Origin: Prinsepia uniflora
Lineage: Eukaryota; Streptophyta; Magnoliopsida; Rosales; Rosaceae
Direction of reading: 5' to 3'
DNA length: 64,000 bases
Assembly (NCBI GenBank): GCA_032719365.1
Contig: CM064861.1
Span: 74,644,863-74,708,862, forward strand
Shown here: positions 11,101 through 20,975 of the stretch, one piece after another
Layout: every line of letters begins with the position of its first letter
Position numbering within the stretch: the first letter of the stretch is position 1
Notes under the pieces: generated by a model
Told to the model about the DNA's origin: nothing
What the model saw: only the letters and a program-made list of their open reading frames with translations
The model's database searches: none
Program-made: the position numbers and the translations under genes

Positions 11101-14100
11101 GACCTATCTTTTAAGTTTTATGTTTGTTTTCTTAAAGTTTGCTTCCGCTAGTTTGTTAAATCGTAGGCTTCAGATCTGTCCTGCGTCAAATTTGGTATCA
11201 GAGCAGATTCTTTCTCCTCTTGGCACTATTGTATGTCCACAATTCGCAGCAGCGAGTGAACTACCCATCAAATATGGATGTTGAACGGACAGCACAAATC
11301 CTAGAGAAATTGTCCAAGGATGTTGCTGAAATTTGAACCACACTACAAGAACACACCACCCTATTGCGAGAGCACTCCATCGCCTTGGGAAGTAACCAGA
11401 ACAGAGACCGTGAGACAGGAAGAGAAGGCAAGAATTTCTGCCAACTAGATGCTAATAAAAAGGTTATGATGCCAAGATCAGTTGATATGAATAATGAGTT
11501 TTTGGCTGAATGGAGAGGTAGACAAAAAGAAAAATTTCAAGAAAAAACAACCTTGGAAAATCAGGTTGCACAGCCAACTGAACAAGAATCAATGTCAGCC
11601 CTGGTTCAACCAATAATAGAGGAAATATCCATTCAATTGGATAAGCAAGAGCCAAAATTGCCGGTGATCGAGTCAATGCCTATTTATGCACCAATTCTGC
11701 CAGTGGTTTCTATTCCTTCTATTCAGGAACTAAGCAATATCATTCTTCAGATTCCTCTTATGACCCATCAACTTAAATTCAAGAAAAGGGACGTGCAGCT
11801 TTCAGGAACAAAGGCATTCATGAGGAGATCTAAGTCTCTACAGAGAGGTGGGCAAAGTGTACGTATAAAAAGTGGAAGACATATGTTGCAAGAGCATGAA
11901 CAAATTGGGGAAAAAACGGAGGATAAATCTAACTTTGCGGGCAGCAGCTAATGACAAGAATTATCCTTTGATGTTGGTTAGCCACTGATCTCCAAGCTCC
12001 TCGCTTAACTTGCCGGAGTCAAGTTTTTCAATCAGGGGAGAATGATGCGGAATGGTCAAGGACAATTTAGTCTTTCGGGTTTTAGGGTTTTAGTATTTTT
12101 CTGTTTTATGTTTTAGTAAGGAATAGACATGTTTCCATGTTCTATTAGGATTAGTTTACTTGTGGTCTGTTTTAATTAGGAGTAGGCATGTTCCCATGTT
12201 CTACTAGGACTAGGATATTCTTTCTAATTCCAGTTTAATTAGGATTTCTAGTTGTTTAATTCGCTATAAATATCCCATTGTAATTCAATGGAAGGAAGAT
12301 GAGTTTATGAATAAAGTTTGAGAGTATTTTCCAGCGAAAGTATTATTTTGGGTGCGAAGCCCCTGGAGCGATTCCAGATTATTTTGATATGAAAACAGGT
12401 TTTGGTGTGAAGCCAATTTCGGGTGTAAAGCCCCTGGAGTGATTCCAGACCTATCTTTTAAGTTTTACGTTTGTTTTCATAAAGTTTTCTTCCGCTAGTT
12501 TGTTAAATTGTAGGCTTCAGATCTGTCCTGCGTCAAATTTGGTATCAGAGCAGATTCTTTCTCCTCTTGGCACTATTGTATGTCCACAATTCGCAGCGAG
12601 TGAACTACCCATCAACTATGGATGTTGAACGGACAGCACAAATCCTAGAAAAATTGTCCAAGGACGTTGCTGAAATTTGAACCACACTACAAGAACACAC
12701 CACCCTATTGCGATAGCACTCCACCGCCTTGGGAATTCGTCAGAGCAGAGACTGACACAGAAAGAGAATGCAGGAATTTATGTCAACCAGCTGTTATTGA
12801 AAAGGTTATGAGGCCAAGTACAACTGAACAAGAATCAATGTCAGCCCTTGTTCAACCAATAATAGAGGAAATATCCATTCAATTGGATAAGCAAGAGCCA
12901 ACGTTGGCGGTGATCGAATCAATGCCTATTTGGACACCAATTCTGCCAGACGTCGCTGTTCTTTCTATTCAGGAACCAAGCAATATCATTCTGCAGATTA
13001 CTCTTATGACCCATCAACTTAAATTCAAGAAAAGGGACGTGCAGCTTTCAGGAACAGAGGCATTCATGAGGAGATCTAAGTCTCTACAGAAAGCTGGGCA
13101 AAGTGTACGTATAAACGGTAGAGGCCATATGCTGCAAGAGCAAGAACAAATTGGGAAAAAACAGAGAAATCTGACTTTGCGAGCATCCGCTAATGACAAG
13201 AATTATCCTTTTGATGTTGGTTAGCGGCTGATGTCCAAGCTCCTCGCTTAAACTTGCCTGAGTCAAGTTTTTCAACCAGGGGAGAATGATGCGGAATGGT
13301 CAAGGACAATTTAGTCTTTAGGGTTTTAGTATTTTCCGTTTTATGTTTTAATAAGGAATAGACATGTTTCCATATTCTATTAGGATTAGTTTATTTGTTT
13401 CTGTTTTAATTAGGAGTAGGCATGTTCCCATGTTCCACTAGGATTAGGATATTCTTTCTAATTTCAGTTTAATTAGGTTTCTAGTTGTTTAATTCCCTAT
13501 AAATATCCCATTGTAATTTAATGGAAGGAAGATGAGTTTACGAATAAAGTTTGAGAATATTTTCCCACGAAAGTATTATTTTGGGTGCGAAGCCCCTGGA
13601 ACAATTCTAGATTATTTTGCTGTGAAACCAAGTTTTGGTGTGAAGCCAATTTCGGGTGTGAAGCCTCTGGAGTGATTCTAGACCTATCTTTTAAGTTTTA
13701 TGTTTGCTTTCTTAAAGTTTGCTTCTGCTAGTTTGTTAAATCGTAGGCTTCAGATCTATCCTGCGTCACAAAATATGCATCAAAGATCTTTACAATTGAA
13801 TCCCACAACAAGACTAGTGTCTCCTTCCCATAACAAAAAAAAAAAAAAACTAGTGAATCCTTCCCACATTAATGATTAATGAAGTTAGATTCCAAAAGAA
13901 GAATCAGTAAATAACTAGCACCTATGAAAAGAGTACCGATGTTGATGCATTAAAAAATTGGAAGGTACAAATGTTTACCACTAACCAAGAGAGCTTGATT
14001 TTCAGGAGTAACATTTTCCAGAAATACTCTTCTATGCAACCTCTGCTGCTCAACTTGAGGATTCTTGGACAAGACTTTGCGCATGTCCGCAACAATATTC

Positions 14101-17100
14101 TGCGCAAAGATAAGGACAATTAACAAGTTAACACACTCAGTAAGAATGCAATTACATCAATGTTCTTGATACCACACCAGCCGTCGAACCAGAAGAGAGC
14201 AAAAGTCAGAAAATGAACTGGGGAACTTTTGTCGTAGTCATATTCAGAGATATAATATTACTCCTTACATTTATCTTATGCACATCCAAGTGGCTAATGG
14301 CAAGATGAGTTTTGATACGCCAATGAGTTTTTTGACTGAGATTTCTCACAACATTGACAGTGAACTGGTGGTTTGGAATGTGAACAGCTTCACGATCTTC
14401 ACCTCTTACAATTGTTGGTGACCACCAACCCACATGCTACATACAACAACAAAAGACCTGGATTACCAAAGTAATTTATAGTTTCAGCAAAAAAAATTCA
14501 TAAAATTGTTCATATAACTGTAAGGTTTTGTGTCAATGTTATTATCTGTTATATATACATAGTACCAAAAAGAACAAAAATATACATAATATCTTTCTCT
14601 AGTATTCCTCTTGTTTCAATTAAACCTAGCGCGTGTATTTTCAACAGTCAGATACGAACCTCAACAGTGCCAGATACATCATAGCCTTTGATTTTTGTTT
14701 GAATCCATTCATTGACAACAAAAGGGCGAGTTGCATGAATCATTGCACTTGACAGGAAATTTGTAAAGATCTAGATTTCAAAAGAATAGGTAAAAAAAAG
14801 AAACAAAGTTGTATATGTAAAGGAAAATTAGGTAAATTGTGAAAGAGAGTTTCACCTCACGGCCAGCCAGAGTCAATAATACCGTCCCAAGACCTCCTGC
14901 AGTAAGCCACTTTTGGGTGGAGAAGCCTAGTAACTCCATAAATAATGAAACAGCAGCCACCCACACAGCAGAGTAAACTGCCTTCCCAGCAAATTGAAAA
15001 CCCATCTGCCAAAAAGGAAAAAGCTTATTCTTCAATGAAACAAGAACATTGCATCCCTAGATAACCAAGAGCTAATAATTTGACTATTCAGAAAAATAAG
15101 ACCCTGATGTCACCGTAATTAATCAAGACTATTGCTTTGCTTGGATTTTCAGGTCTTCAATGCAGACACTTAGTATATGTAAAGAACTGTAAACAAGTTG
15201 AGCATAAGACCACAATCACATACATTTCTTGTATCATTGGAGTCACTACTCTCCAGGAACAATTTCTGAGCTTGTTGAATCACACTGCGTGAAAATATCA
15301 TAATTAGTTATCACTTATCAAGGAAGCAATCATCAACAAAATTTCCAACTTATAGAATGTCAACTGCATTGAAGAGCACAAATCGATAAAGCAACAGTAT
15401 ATCACAAAATTTTATGTTGATTGATCCAATATAAAGAATTTTGTACTGCCCTCGATCAAACTATAAATTTCCTAAGAGAAGCAGTCTCGTAGCATAGAAA
15501 AGAAGGGAGAAAGAGTTTTGATTCGAGGCTGATCCCTTGGTGATTTAAAACAAACATACTTAGCATGCCCAGAAAGACTCTTCAAGTGGCCCAACAATTT
15601 TACTAGGCTATTAAAGTTTGCTGACAACATAATCAAGTGTTTTCAAGATAAAAACATAAAACAGCCTAACCTTGATAAACAATAGGCAAATGCCAGTACA
15701 GTTGACAATGATCTTATAAAATCCAAAAGTCGTTGCTTAACAACCTGGCTAGCTTCTGTAGGTGGAACAACTGGATCCAAAGCTCTGTAAGAAAGCCACA
15801 ATGATAAGTATATAATTTAATTAAATGGTGGTGGAAAGGAGGAGAGAGAAACAAAGAAGAATGTAAGGAAAATAAAAATTACTTATCCAAATTTTTTTAC
15901 TATTTTTTTCATTTTATGTACCATACGATGCAGATTTCTTCTAGCACCCTCTGCCCTTCTTCATCCCACATTTCTCTCATATATTTCACCTCTACCTCTA
16001 ACAAAACCAAAAAAAAAAATTTAAAAAAAAAAGAAAAAAACACAAAAGCAAGAATGTTATAAAGGTCCTAGTCACCTGTGTTTTCTCTTACTAGAGAACA
16101 GATATAATTGCCATATGTAGAAAAGCATAAACCGTATGTTTATTGCTGCAGCCAAAATGGCATTTTATAGGGGTTTGTTTAAGGGATAAGACAGAGCAGT
16201 TCTTATCTCCTTAAACTGCTTCTAACTGTGTTAGGACAGATGTCCTATGTACAAGTAACTGTAGGTAACTGTCTCTAAATAGGACAGGTGTCCTATACTT
16301 AGTACTTAACAAATGTCTAGCTGTTACTAGGGACTTAAGGTACACGAGTTCACCCTAGGAGCTAATGTACAGTGTGTGCTAGGTGTATATATACATAGTC
16401 TAACATCCCCCCGCAAACTAGGCACCCGACGGGTGACAAGTTTGGTTGTAAGGTTGTTGTGGCGGGCTGTGAACAATCCTTTTGTGAACAGATCTGCCAG
16501 TTGCTGCTGGGAGGGAACGAACTGAACTTGATGAGTTCCAGAAATCACCCTTTCTCGCAGGAAATGATAGTCCAGGGCTATATGCTTTGTTCTAGCATGG
16601 AAAACTGGGTTCTGAGACATGTAGCAGGTGCTCAGATTGTCGCAGTGCAGCTTTATGGGCATGGGAGGAGTGAACGTGAGTTCGCGGAGTAGACTTAGGA
16701 GCCAAATGCTATCTGCACATGTGTAAGCCAGGGCTCTGTACTCTGCCTCTGAACTGGACCTGGAAACTGTCTTCTGTTTCTTGGAGCACCAGGAGATAAG
16801 AGTAGGGCCGAGGAAGATGCAAAACCCTGTTACTGAACGTCTGGTGTCAGGACAGCCTGCCCAATCTGCATCGGAGTAAGCCTGAAGTCTGAGGGGGAAG
16901 GGGGATTTGTGAATGGTGATGCCAAGGCCAATGGTGCCTTTGAGATAGCGGATGATCCTCTTGACAGCAACAAGATGGAGGTCGGTAGGATGACTCATGA
17001 ACTGAGCAGCATGCTGGACTGCAAAGGAAATGTCTGGTCGGGTTAAGGTTAAGTATAGAAGGGCACCTACTAGTTGACGGTAGAGGGAAGCATCAGGCAG

Positions 17101-20100
17101 TGGGGTTCCATGGTGGGCTGAGATTAGCTGTTTGGAGGCCACGGGGGTGGGGGCAGGTTTGCAATCGAGGAGACCACTACGGGTTAGGATGTCTGTGGTG
17201 TATTTGTTTTGGGTTAGATGAAGGCCAGTGGCTGTTGGAGTGGCTTCAACACCTAGGAAGTAGTGAAGAGGTCCCAAATCTTTGATTGCAAATTCATGGG
17301 CCAGGCTGGTTTGGAAAGTCTGTATGGCAGATGGAGAGCTACCCGTGAGGATGATGTCATCAACGTAGAGGAGGAGGAACAGTATAGTTGTTGAGGTCTT
17401 GTACATGAACAGAGATGGGTCTGCCCGGCTTTGAGTGAAACCTTGGTGAAACAGGAAGGTGCTGAAGCGTTCAAACCAGGCCCTGGGTGCTTGTTTGAGG
17501 CCGTACAGAGCCTTGTGGAGTCTACACACATGATTAGGACGTTGTGGATCAAGAAAACCAGGAGGTTGTTGCATATACACTTCCTCTGTGAGTGTACCAT
17601 GTAAGAAGGCATTGGTGACGTCCATTTGGCGAATGGACCAGCCAAGGGAGACTGCAATAGTGAGAACGACCCGGATAGTAGCTGGTTTGACAACGGGACT
17701 AAAGGTCTCTTGGTAATCAAGACCTGCAGTTTGATGAAAACCCTTGGCGACTAGACGGGCTTTGTGCCTTTCGATGGTGCCGTCTGCATGTCTTTTGGTT
17801 TTAAAGACCCATTTGCAGCCAACTGCATTGGCATGAGAGGGTAAGGGAACAAGGGACCAGGTTTTCTGATTGAGGAGGGCAGAAACAGCTAGACATTTGT
17901 TAAGTACTAAGTATAGGACACCTGTCCTATTTAGAGACAGTTACCTACAGTTACTTGTACATAGGACATCTGTCCTAACACAGTTAGAAGCAGTTTAAGG
18001 AGATAAGAACTGCTCTGTCTTATCCCTTAAACAAACCCCTATAAAATGCCATTTTGGCTGCAGCAATAACCATACGGTTTATGCTTTTCTACATGGTATC
18101 AGTGCGGGTTATCCCACGATGGTGGGCTCACATCATCACATGTTGGCTGGAAGAGCCGCCACACGTGAGGGGGTGTGTTGGGATGTGAGATGTCCCACAT
18201 CGGAACAGAGGAAAATGACTGTGTGCCTTATATAGGCTTGGGCAACTCCCCCTATCACCAATTGGTTTTAGGGCCGAACTCCCGAGTCTATATAATGGCC
18301 GGAATCCCGATTTCTGCACCATATATATATATTTGATACCCACAAAACCCCCAATTCGAATATGGATCAGCTTCAAAACTGGGAACCCCTTGGGAACCCT
18401 ACAATCTCTGGAATTGTTATCATACTAGGAGAGTTTGGTTGGTGAGGAAGTAGAAGGTTTCAAGCCTGTTCCACCTTTATCGAGCTGATCAATAGATAGT
18501 AAAAGGTAGTCAATCTTCTAATGGTATCAAGTTTCCTCTTTCCTAACCCTTAGTTTCCAAACCCACATAAACTAAAAACCAATTAGACAGAATTCCTTCA
18601 TTATATTCTTAAGAGCTTTAGATTTTCTCATATCTATTACTGTATAATTCTGTGTGAGGGAAGGAGGGAGGACGCTTTGAGTTTTTTTTAATACTTCCCA
18701 GGACATATGACCTAAAAATAATTATTCTATAAAAATGAAATAAGAGACCTGCAAATGAGAACTGCACCCATCCATAGCAGCAAAGGTCGAATATACGAGG
18801 TAGTAACATAATGCGTATCACTCTTTCTCCAACTACTATCACTCTTCTGCAGGATAATATGAGATATAAAATAACACAATCAGGTATATTCCAGATTCAG
18901 AAATGCAGGAAAATGAAATGCACTGCAGTATATAAACAAAAAAGCAAGCACGCGAGGATAAACATACATGAAGGATCAGGTTTCTGCTCGCACGCATAAG
19001 TGGTGCAAGACCCCATATAGCAAAAATAACAAGGGCAACTGATGGAACCAATATGAATACAAGAGGACAACCCTGCAAAGCATTATATGACCTGCATAAA
19101 AAATGGATAACTGTTCATAAAATTTAGGAAAGATCTCAGTCACAAATGTCGACCACTAAGATAACATTTGGCATCACAAGAAAATGATAGAGAAATGAAA
19201 GCCCGCATTTAAGATTCACCAGCTGAACAGATAAGGGAGGGAAAAGATATCCAAGTATTTGTGTCTAAGATATCCGAGCTCAAGATCCTTCAACTAGTCA
19301 GAATTGAGTATTTTTATGCAAATAATTTTATTTTGTTTAAATTTTTTATAATTTAATTGTATCTACCAAGAGATTAAAATTTTCTTTTGAGAAGTAAATT
19401 TTTTTATTATAAGTAGGGAAAGTCAAAACTTATTATGGATAGCACATATCAAATTACATTCTAGAGAGTAGAAACATCTGGATCATAAAAGAATCTAGGA
19501 TCAGGGGAGAAAAGTATGCATATTGATTTCCAAAATAAGATGATGCCATGCTCATATATTGGTAAATAAAATCAATTTTCTTATGTTTAAACTTAGGGAA
19601 AAGTTTTCCAACAATGTTTTTAAGACAGAATTAACAAAATAAAAATAGTAATGAAAGGAACAGAGTAGAGCCAGAAAAGTTATCAGAAAACACAAACATA
19701 ATCATGCAGAAGTAACCATAGAATTTTAATATCGAAAAAACATAAATATGAGGCATGCATATCAGATGTGTATACAAACTTGATCAAAAGATAAGAATTA
19801 CCTTGTCAAGACCATTGCAGCTGTCTTCAAACCATGTTGGCCGAATGGTTGGCCTGATGATGGTGAAGAATGGCACTTAAATGCATTATATCTGTGTGAT
19901 ACGGTATGTAAGGGTCTGTATACATTGTCTGATAAATGAATACTCCAATAATTTTGCTTCTGAAACTGCAACACAATAGATGATGATCTCAAAATCTTTC
20001 CAGAAAGTGTCTAGATCCACAAAATATGAGAGCACCAGTAAATAATATTCCCAGGCAAGCTAAAAAGGCACACATGACAAATTAATTTTGCTAACATTTG

Positions 20101-20975
20101 AGAACACTAAAATTGAACAACCGACCAGAATAATATCAATCAAAATGATCGGAAATTACTCATACCAGAAATTACACATAATGCTGGTGAGGGAAGAAGA
20201 ATGAAAAAAAAAAAAAAAAAAAGTAGAGCAGAATGAGCATTGGCGATGATAAACAAGCTTCAAATGTACATTCTATGTGCATGTTCTATTTGTTTACTGA
20301 TCAAAGCAGCATTGTAATGGATGCATCATGGGGATTTTTTTAAGGGAAACTGGTGGAGTTTAAAGTGATAAGGCACAAATCATATTAAGAAATGTGATGA
20401 AAGGGTAGTGCTTAATAGATGATTTATGTTCTTAAAAAAAAAAACATACCCATGCATTGGGTAATGCTCTCTTACGTTGTAGATTGTGAATCTAGACCAC
20501 ATATTCAGGCAACAATCAACCTAACACTCCAGACATTCCACAATATTCCAGACAAATACACTATCTTTTCCTCATACAAAAATCAAATATAAATCTTCTA
20601 AATGAGCAAGACAACGGTGTAAGTGATGGAATGACGAAAAATGTCAATATTTCACAACAAAACTAATAGAATGTAATGATAGCATGTAGTTATCCTTCCT
20701 CATTCCTAGTCCTACCAATTTCTAGGTACTAAACTCAAAAGTAATAAACATGAATCATACCGAGAAATTTGATGTAAGGGGAGTGCTTATTGCGTGTAAC
20801 TTGTCCCTTCCTATTCCAATCTGTAAAGAATGAAACTTTAGGTTAAAAAAAATCTCTGGATAATGGTGAAATATAAATTAAAAACTGTGTTTTGTAGTAC
20901 CTTAAATTGTTCTCGGTACCTCTGATTTCTGCTAAGTCCCAATCCATGGGGCAATTGCAACGAACCAGAAACCAT
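8156..20975 (-). CDS. MSL2/3-like: Mechanosensitive ion channel, MscS-like, plastid type (MSL2/MSL3-like), 13 coding exons
   Basis: Exons in transcript order: 20901-20975, 20761-20820, 19802-19965, 18968-19091, 18749-18846, 15671-15784, 15224-15284, 14856-15005, 14660-14770, 14269-14436, 13986-14099, 10216-10272, 8156-9082. They total 2223 nt (740 aa) with consistent phases. The start is set by MVSGSLQLPHGLGLSRNQ, which resembles MSL2/3 N-termini. Residues 1 to about 90 look like a plastid transit peptide. Hydrophobic segments lie near 108-131, 160-177, 195-214 and 238-260; the pore helix region is GGLGTVLLTLAGREIFTNFL (about 268-287). The MscS beta domain includes HVGWWSPTIVRGEDREAVHI (320-339). 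After about 480 the tail is long, Ser/Thr/Lys/Asp-rich and repetitive, ending near a conserved EENIVLGVALDGSKRTL block. The family relieves osmotic stress at the plastid envelope and affects plastid division. TE insertions enlarge introns 5 and 11, but no coding lesion is visible. Confidence 0.93.
8300..8960 (-). other. Low-complexity tail of the MSL-like channel
   Basis: Part of exon 13. The minus-strand frame reads as loosely repeated 10-15-residue units around DTKAD, DSKAR, DPKTR, NTKED and DSKDK. It is rich in Ser, Thr, Lys and Asp and has no hydrophobic segment, so it is probably disordered and stromal or exposed outside the pore domain. The unit pattern suggests slippage-driven growth of the tail; this channel is somewhat longer than I expect for the family. 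Confidence 0.6.
9077..9248. repeat. 86-bp tandem duplication covering the exon 13 splice acceptor of the MSL-like gene
   Basis: AGCTTCCTGTTTTAGTTAAA and about 65 bp that follow occur at 9077 and again at 9163, with small differences after GGTATCA. On the minus strand each copy carries AACAG|GAAGCT, so a second acceptor identical in its core sits 86 bp upstream of the real one. Only the copy at 9082 leads into the open MSL frame (GAAGCTATACTG); after the upstream copy the sequence diverges at once. Confidence 0.88.
9249..10215. other. Intron 12 of the MSL-like gene
   Basis: Remainder of the intron between exon 12 (10216-10272) and exon 13 (8156-9082). It is AT-rich, with no coding or repeat-element signature that I recognise beyond the acceptor duplication at its 3' end. 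Confidence 0.6.
10704..11188 (+). repeat. LTR 1 of the three-LTR element
   Basis: Ends GCGTCA before the primer-binding site. The left end reads TTATGCGG where the other copies have TGATGCGG, so the terminal TG has decayed to TT. A CCCTATAAATATCCC promoter-like box is at about 10911-10925. It contains small repeats of GTGTGAAGCC and CCCTGGAGTGATTCCAGA type near 10990-11110. Confidence 0.85.
11189..11210 (+). other. Primer-binding site, first unit
   Basis: TTTGGTATCAGAGCAG begins 2 nt after the LTR end; TGGTATCAGAGC complements the 3' end of initiator methionine tRNA. The second unit has the same site at about 12538-12555. Confidence 0.88.
11273..11951 (+). pseudogene. Gag-like frame of unit 1, interrupted by one TGA
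   Basis: The frame opens with ATG at about 11275 (MDVERTAQILEKLSKDVAEI), hits TGA, then stays open to 11951, including EQESMSALVQPIIEEISIQL (around 11580-11640) and a basic MRRSKSLQR stretch. The first 45 residues have heptad-like leucines compatible with a coiled coil, as in gag N-termini. I recognise no capsid or zinc-knuckle motif. The same TGA is present in unit 2, so the copied parent probably already carried it. Confidence 0.55.
12043..12535 (+). repeat. LTR 2 (shared middle LTR)
   Basis: Starts TGATGCGGAATGG directly after the polypurine tract of unit 1 and ends GCGTCA directly before the primer-binding site of unit 2, so it serves as 3' LTR of one unit and 5' LTR of the next. It carries the same TATA-like CGCTATAAATATCCC region as LTR 1. 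Confidence 0.86.
12618..13224 (+). pseudogene. Gag-like frame of unit 2, same TGA and an internal deletion
   Basis: Begins MDVERTAQILEKLSKDVAEI with the shared TGA at the position equivalent to unit 1, then continues to 13224. It lacks about 100 bp present in unit 1 (sequence equivalent to roughly 11470-11570), including an EWRGRQKEKFQEK-like stretch. The rest is closely similar, including the EQESMSALVQPIIEEISIQL block. Confidence 0.55.
13287..13768 (+). repeat. LTR 3 of the three-LTR element
   Basis: Starts TGATGCGGAATGG after polypurine CAGGGGAGAA and ends GCGTCA followed by the right target duplication CAAAA. It differs from LTR 1 by scattered substitutions seen by eye, so the copies are not brand new. 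Confidence 0.86.
16116..16405 (-). repeat. Copia 3' LTR
   Basis: On the minus strand it runs TGTTAGACTATG to GCTTTTCTACA (TG...CA), just after a GCGGGGGGA polypurine tract at 16406-16414. It contains the GGACACCTGTCC and GGACATCTGTCC near-palindromes and an ATAAAATGCC TATA-like box. Confidence 0.85.
16327..17883 (-). CDS. Ty1/Copia pol fragment: reverse transcriptase and RNase H, open frame
   Basis: The uninterrupted minus-strand frame carries KWVFKTKRHADGTIERHKAR, QMDVTNAFLHG, PPGF, LYGLKQAPRAW, the catalytic LLYVDDI (YVDD, about 17360), YLTLTRPDISFA and YLKGT. RNase H follows with YSDADWAGCPDTRRSVTGF, SRSSSEAEYRALA, and near the end LADLFTKGL. Gag, protease and integrase are absent because the fragment stops at the inverted LTR. 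With no stop or frameshift in the retained part, it is young or recently active, though the element cannot move on its own. Confidence 0.88.
   Translation of the reverse strand, partial: SALLNQKTWSLVPLPSHANAVGCKWVFKTKRHADGTIERHKARLVAKGFHQTAGLDYQETFSPVVKPATIRVVLTIAVSLGWSIRQMDVTNAFLHGTLTEEVYMQQPPGFLDPQRPNHVCRLHKALYGLKQAPRAWFERFSTFLFHQGFTQSRADPSLFMYKTSTTILFLLLYVDDIILTGSSPSAIQTFQTSLAHEFAIKDLGPLHYFLGVEATPTATGLHLTQNKYTTDILTRSGLLDCKPAPTPVASKQLISAHHGTPLPDASLYRQLVGALLYLTLTRPDISFAVQHAAQFMSHPTDLHLVAVKRIIRYLKGTIGLGITIHKSPFPLRLQAYSDADWAGCPDTRRSVTGFCIFLGPTLISWCSKKQKTVSRSSSEAEYRALAYTCADSIWLLSLLRELTFTPPMPIKLHCDNLSTCYMSQNPVFHARTKHIALDYHFLRERVISGTHQVQFVPSQQQLADLFTKGLFTARHNNLTTKLVTRRVPSLRGDVRLCIYTPSTHCTLAPRVNSCTLSP
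17884..18093 (+). repeat. Inverted partial Copia LTR
   Basis: Reverse complement of 16116-16325 over 210 bp with a single mismatch seen (near 18072 against 16143). It lacks the first 80 bp of the LTR and fuses directly to pol. It is followed at 18094 by TGGTATCAGTGCGGGTT, a primer-binding site in plus orientation. Confidence 0.85.
18094..18318 (+). mobile_element. TRIM-like 3' half: primer-binding site, 82-bp interior, polypurine tract, 143-bp LTR
   Basis: TGGTATCAGTGC (18094) resembles a tRNA-Met primer site. GTGAGGGGGTG (about 18165-18175) is a polypurine tract. TGTTGGGATGTGAG to TTTCTGCA (18176-18318) has TG...CA ends, TATATAGG and TATATAATGG promoter-like boxes, and a size typical of TRIM elements. 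Its LTR is unrelated in sequence to the Copia LTR to its left. Confidence 0.6.
18319..18748. other. Intron 5 remainder of the MSL-like gene
   Basis: Sequence between the chimeric element and exon 5. A short (AT)n run follows the CCATA at 18319. Nothing coding was recognised. Confidence 0.6.

Larger units (their letters stand above)
10704..13768 (+). mobile_element. Three-LTR tandem of a non-autonomous LTR retrotransposon (LTR-int-LTR-int-LTR)
   Basis: Three LTR copies of about 485 bp (10704-11188, 12043-12535, 13287-13768) alternate with two internal segments (11189-12042, 12536-13286). Each internal segment begins with a TGGTATCAGAGC primer-binding site (initiator Met tRNA type) and ends in a CAGGGGAGAA polypurine tract. 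The outer flanks are CAAAA at 10699-10703 and at 13769-13773, a 5-bp target duplication around the whole array. There is no reverse transcriptase or integrase; only a short gag-like frame is present. It lies in intron 11 of the MSL-like gene, antisense to it. Confidence 0.88.
16116..18318 (-). mobile_element. Chimeric Copia/TRIM-like insertion with inverted LTR arms
   Basis: From left to right: a full 290-bp Copia LTR on the minus strand (16116-16405), its polypurine tract (16406-16414), minus-strand Copia pol from the start of RT to the C-terminus (to about 17883), a 210-bp partial copy of the same LTR in the plus orientation (17884-18093), a primer-binding site, 82 bp in total up to a polypurine tract, and a different 143-bp LTR (18176-18318). 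CCATA flanks both sides (16111-16115 and 18319-18323), suggesting the whole composite integrated once. It lies in intron 5 of the MSL-like gene. Confidence 0.72.
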
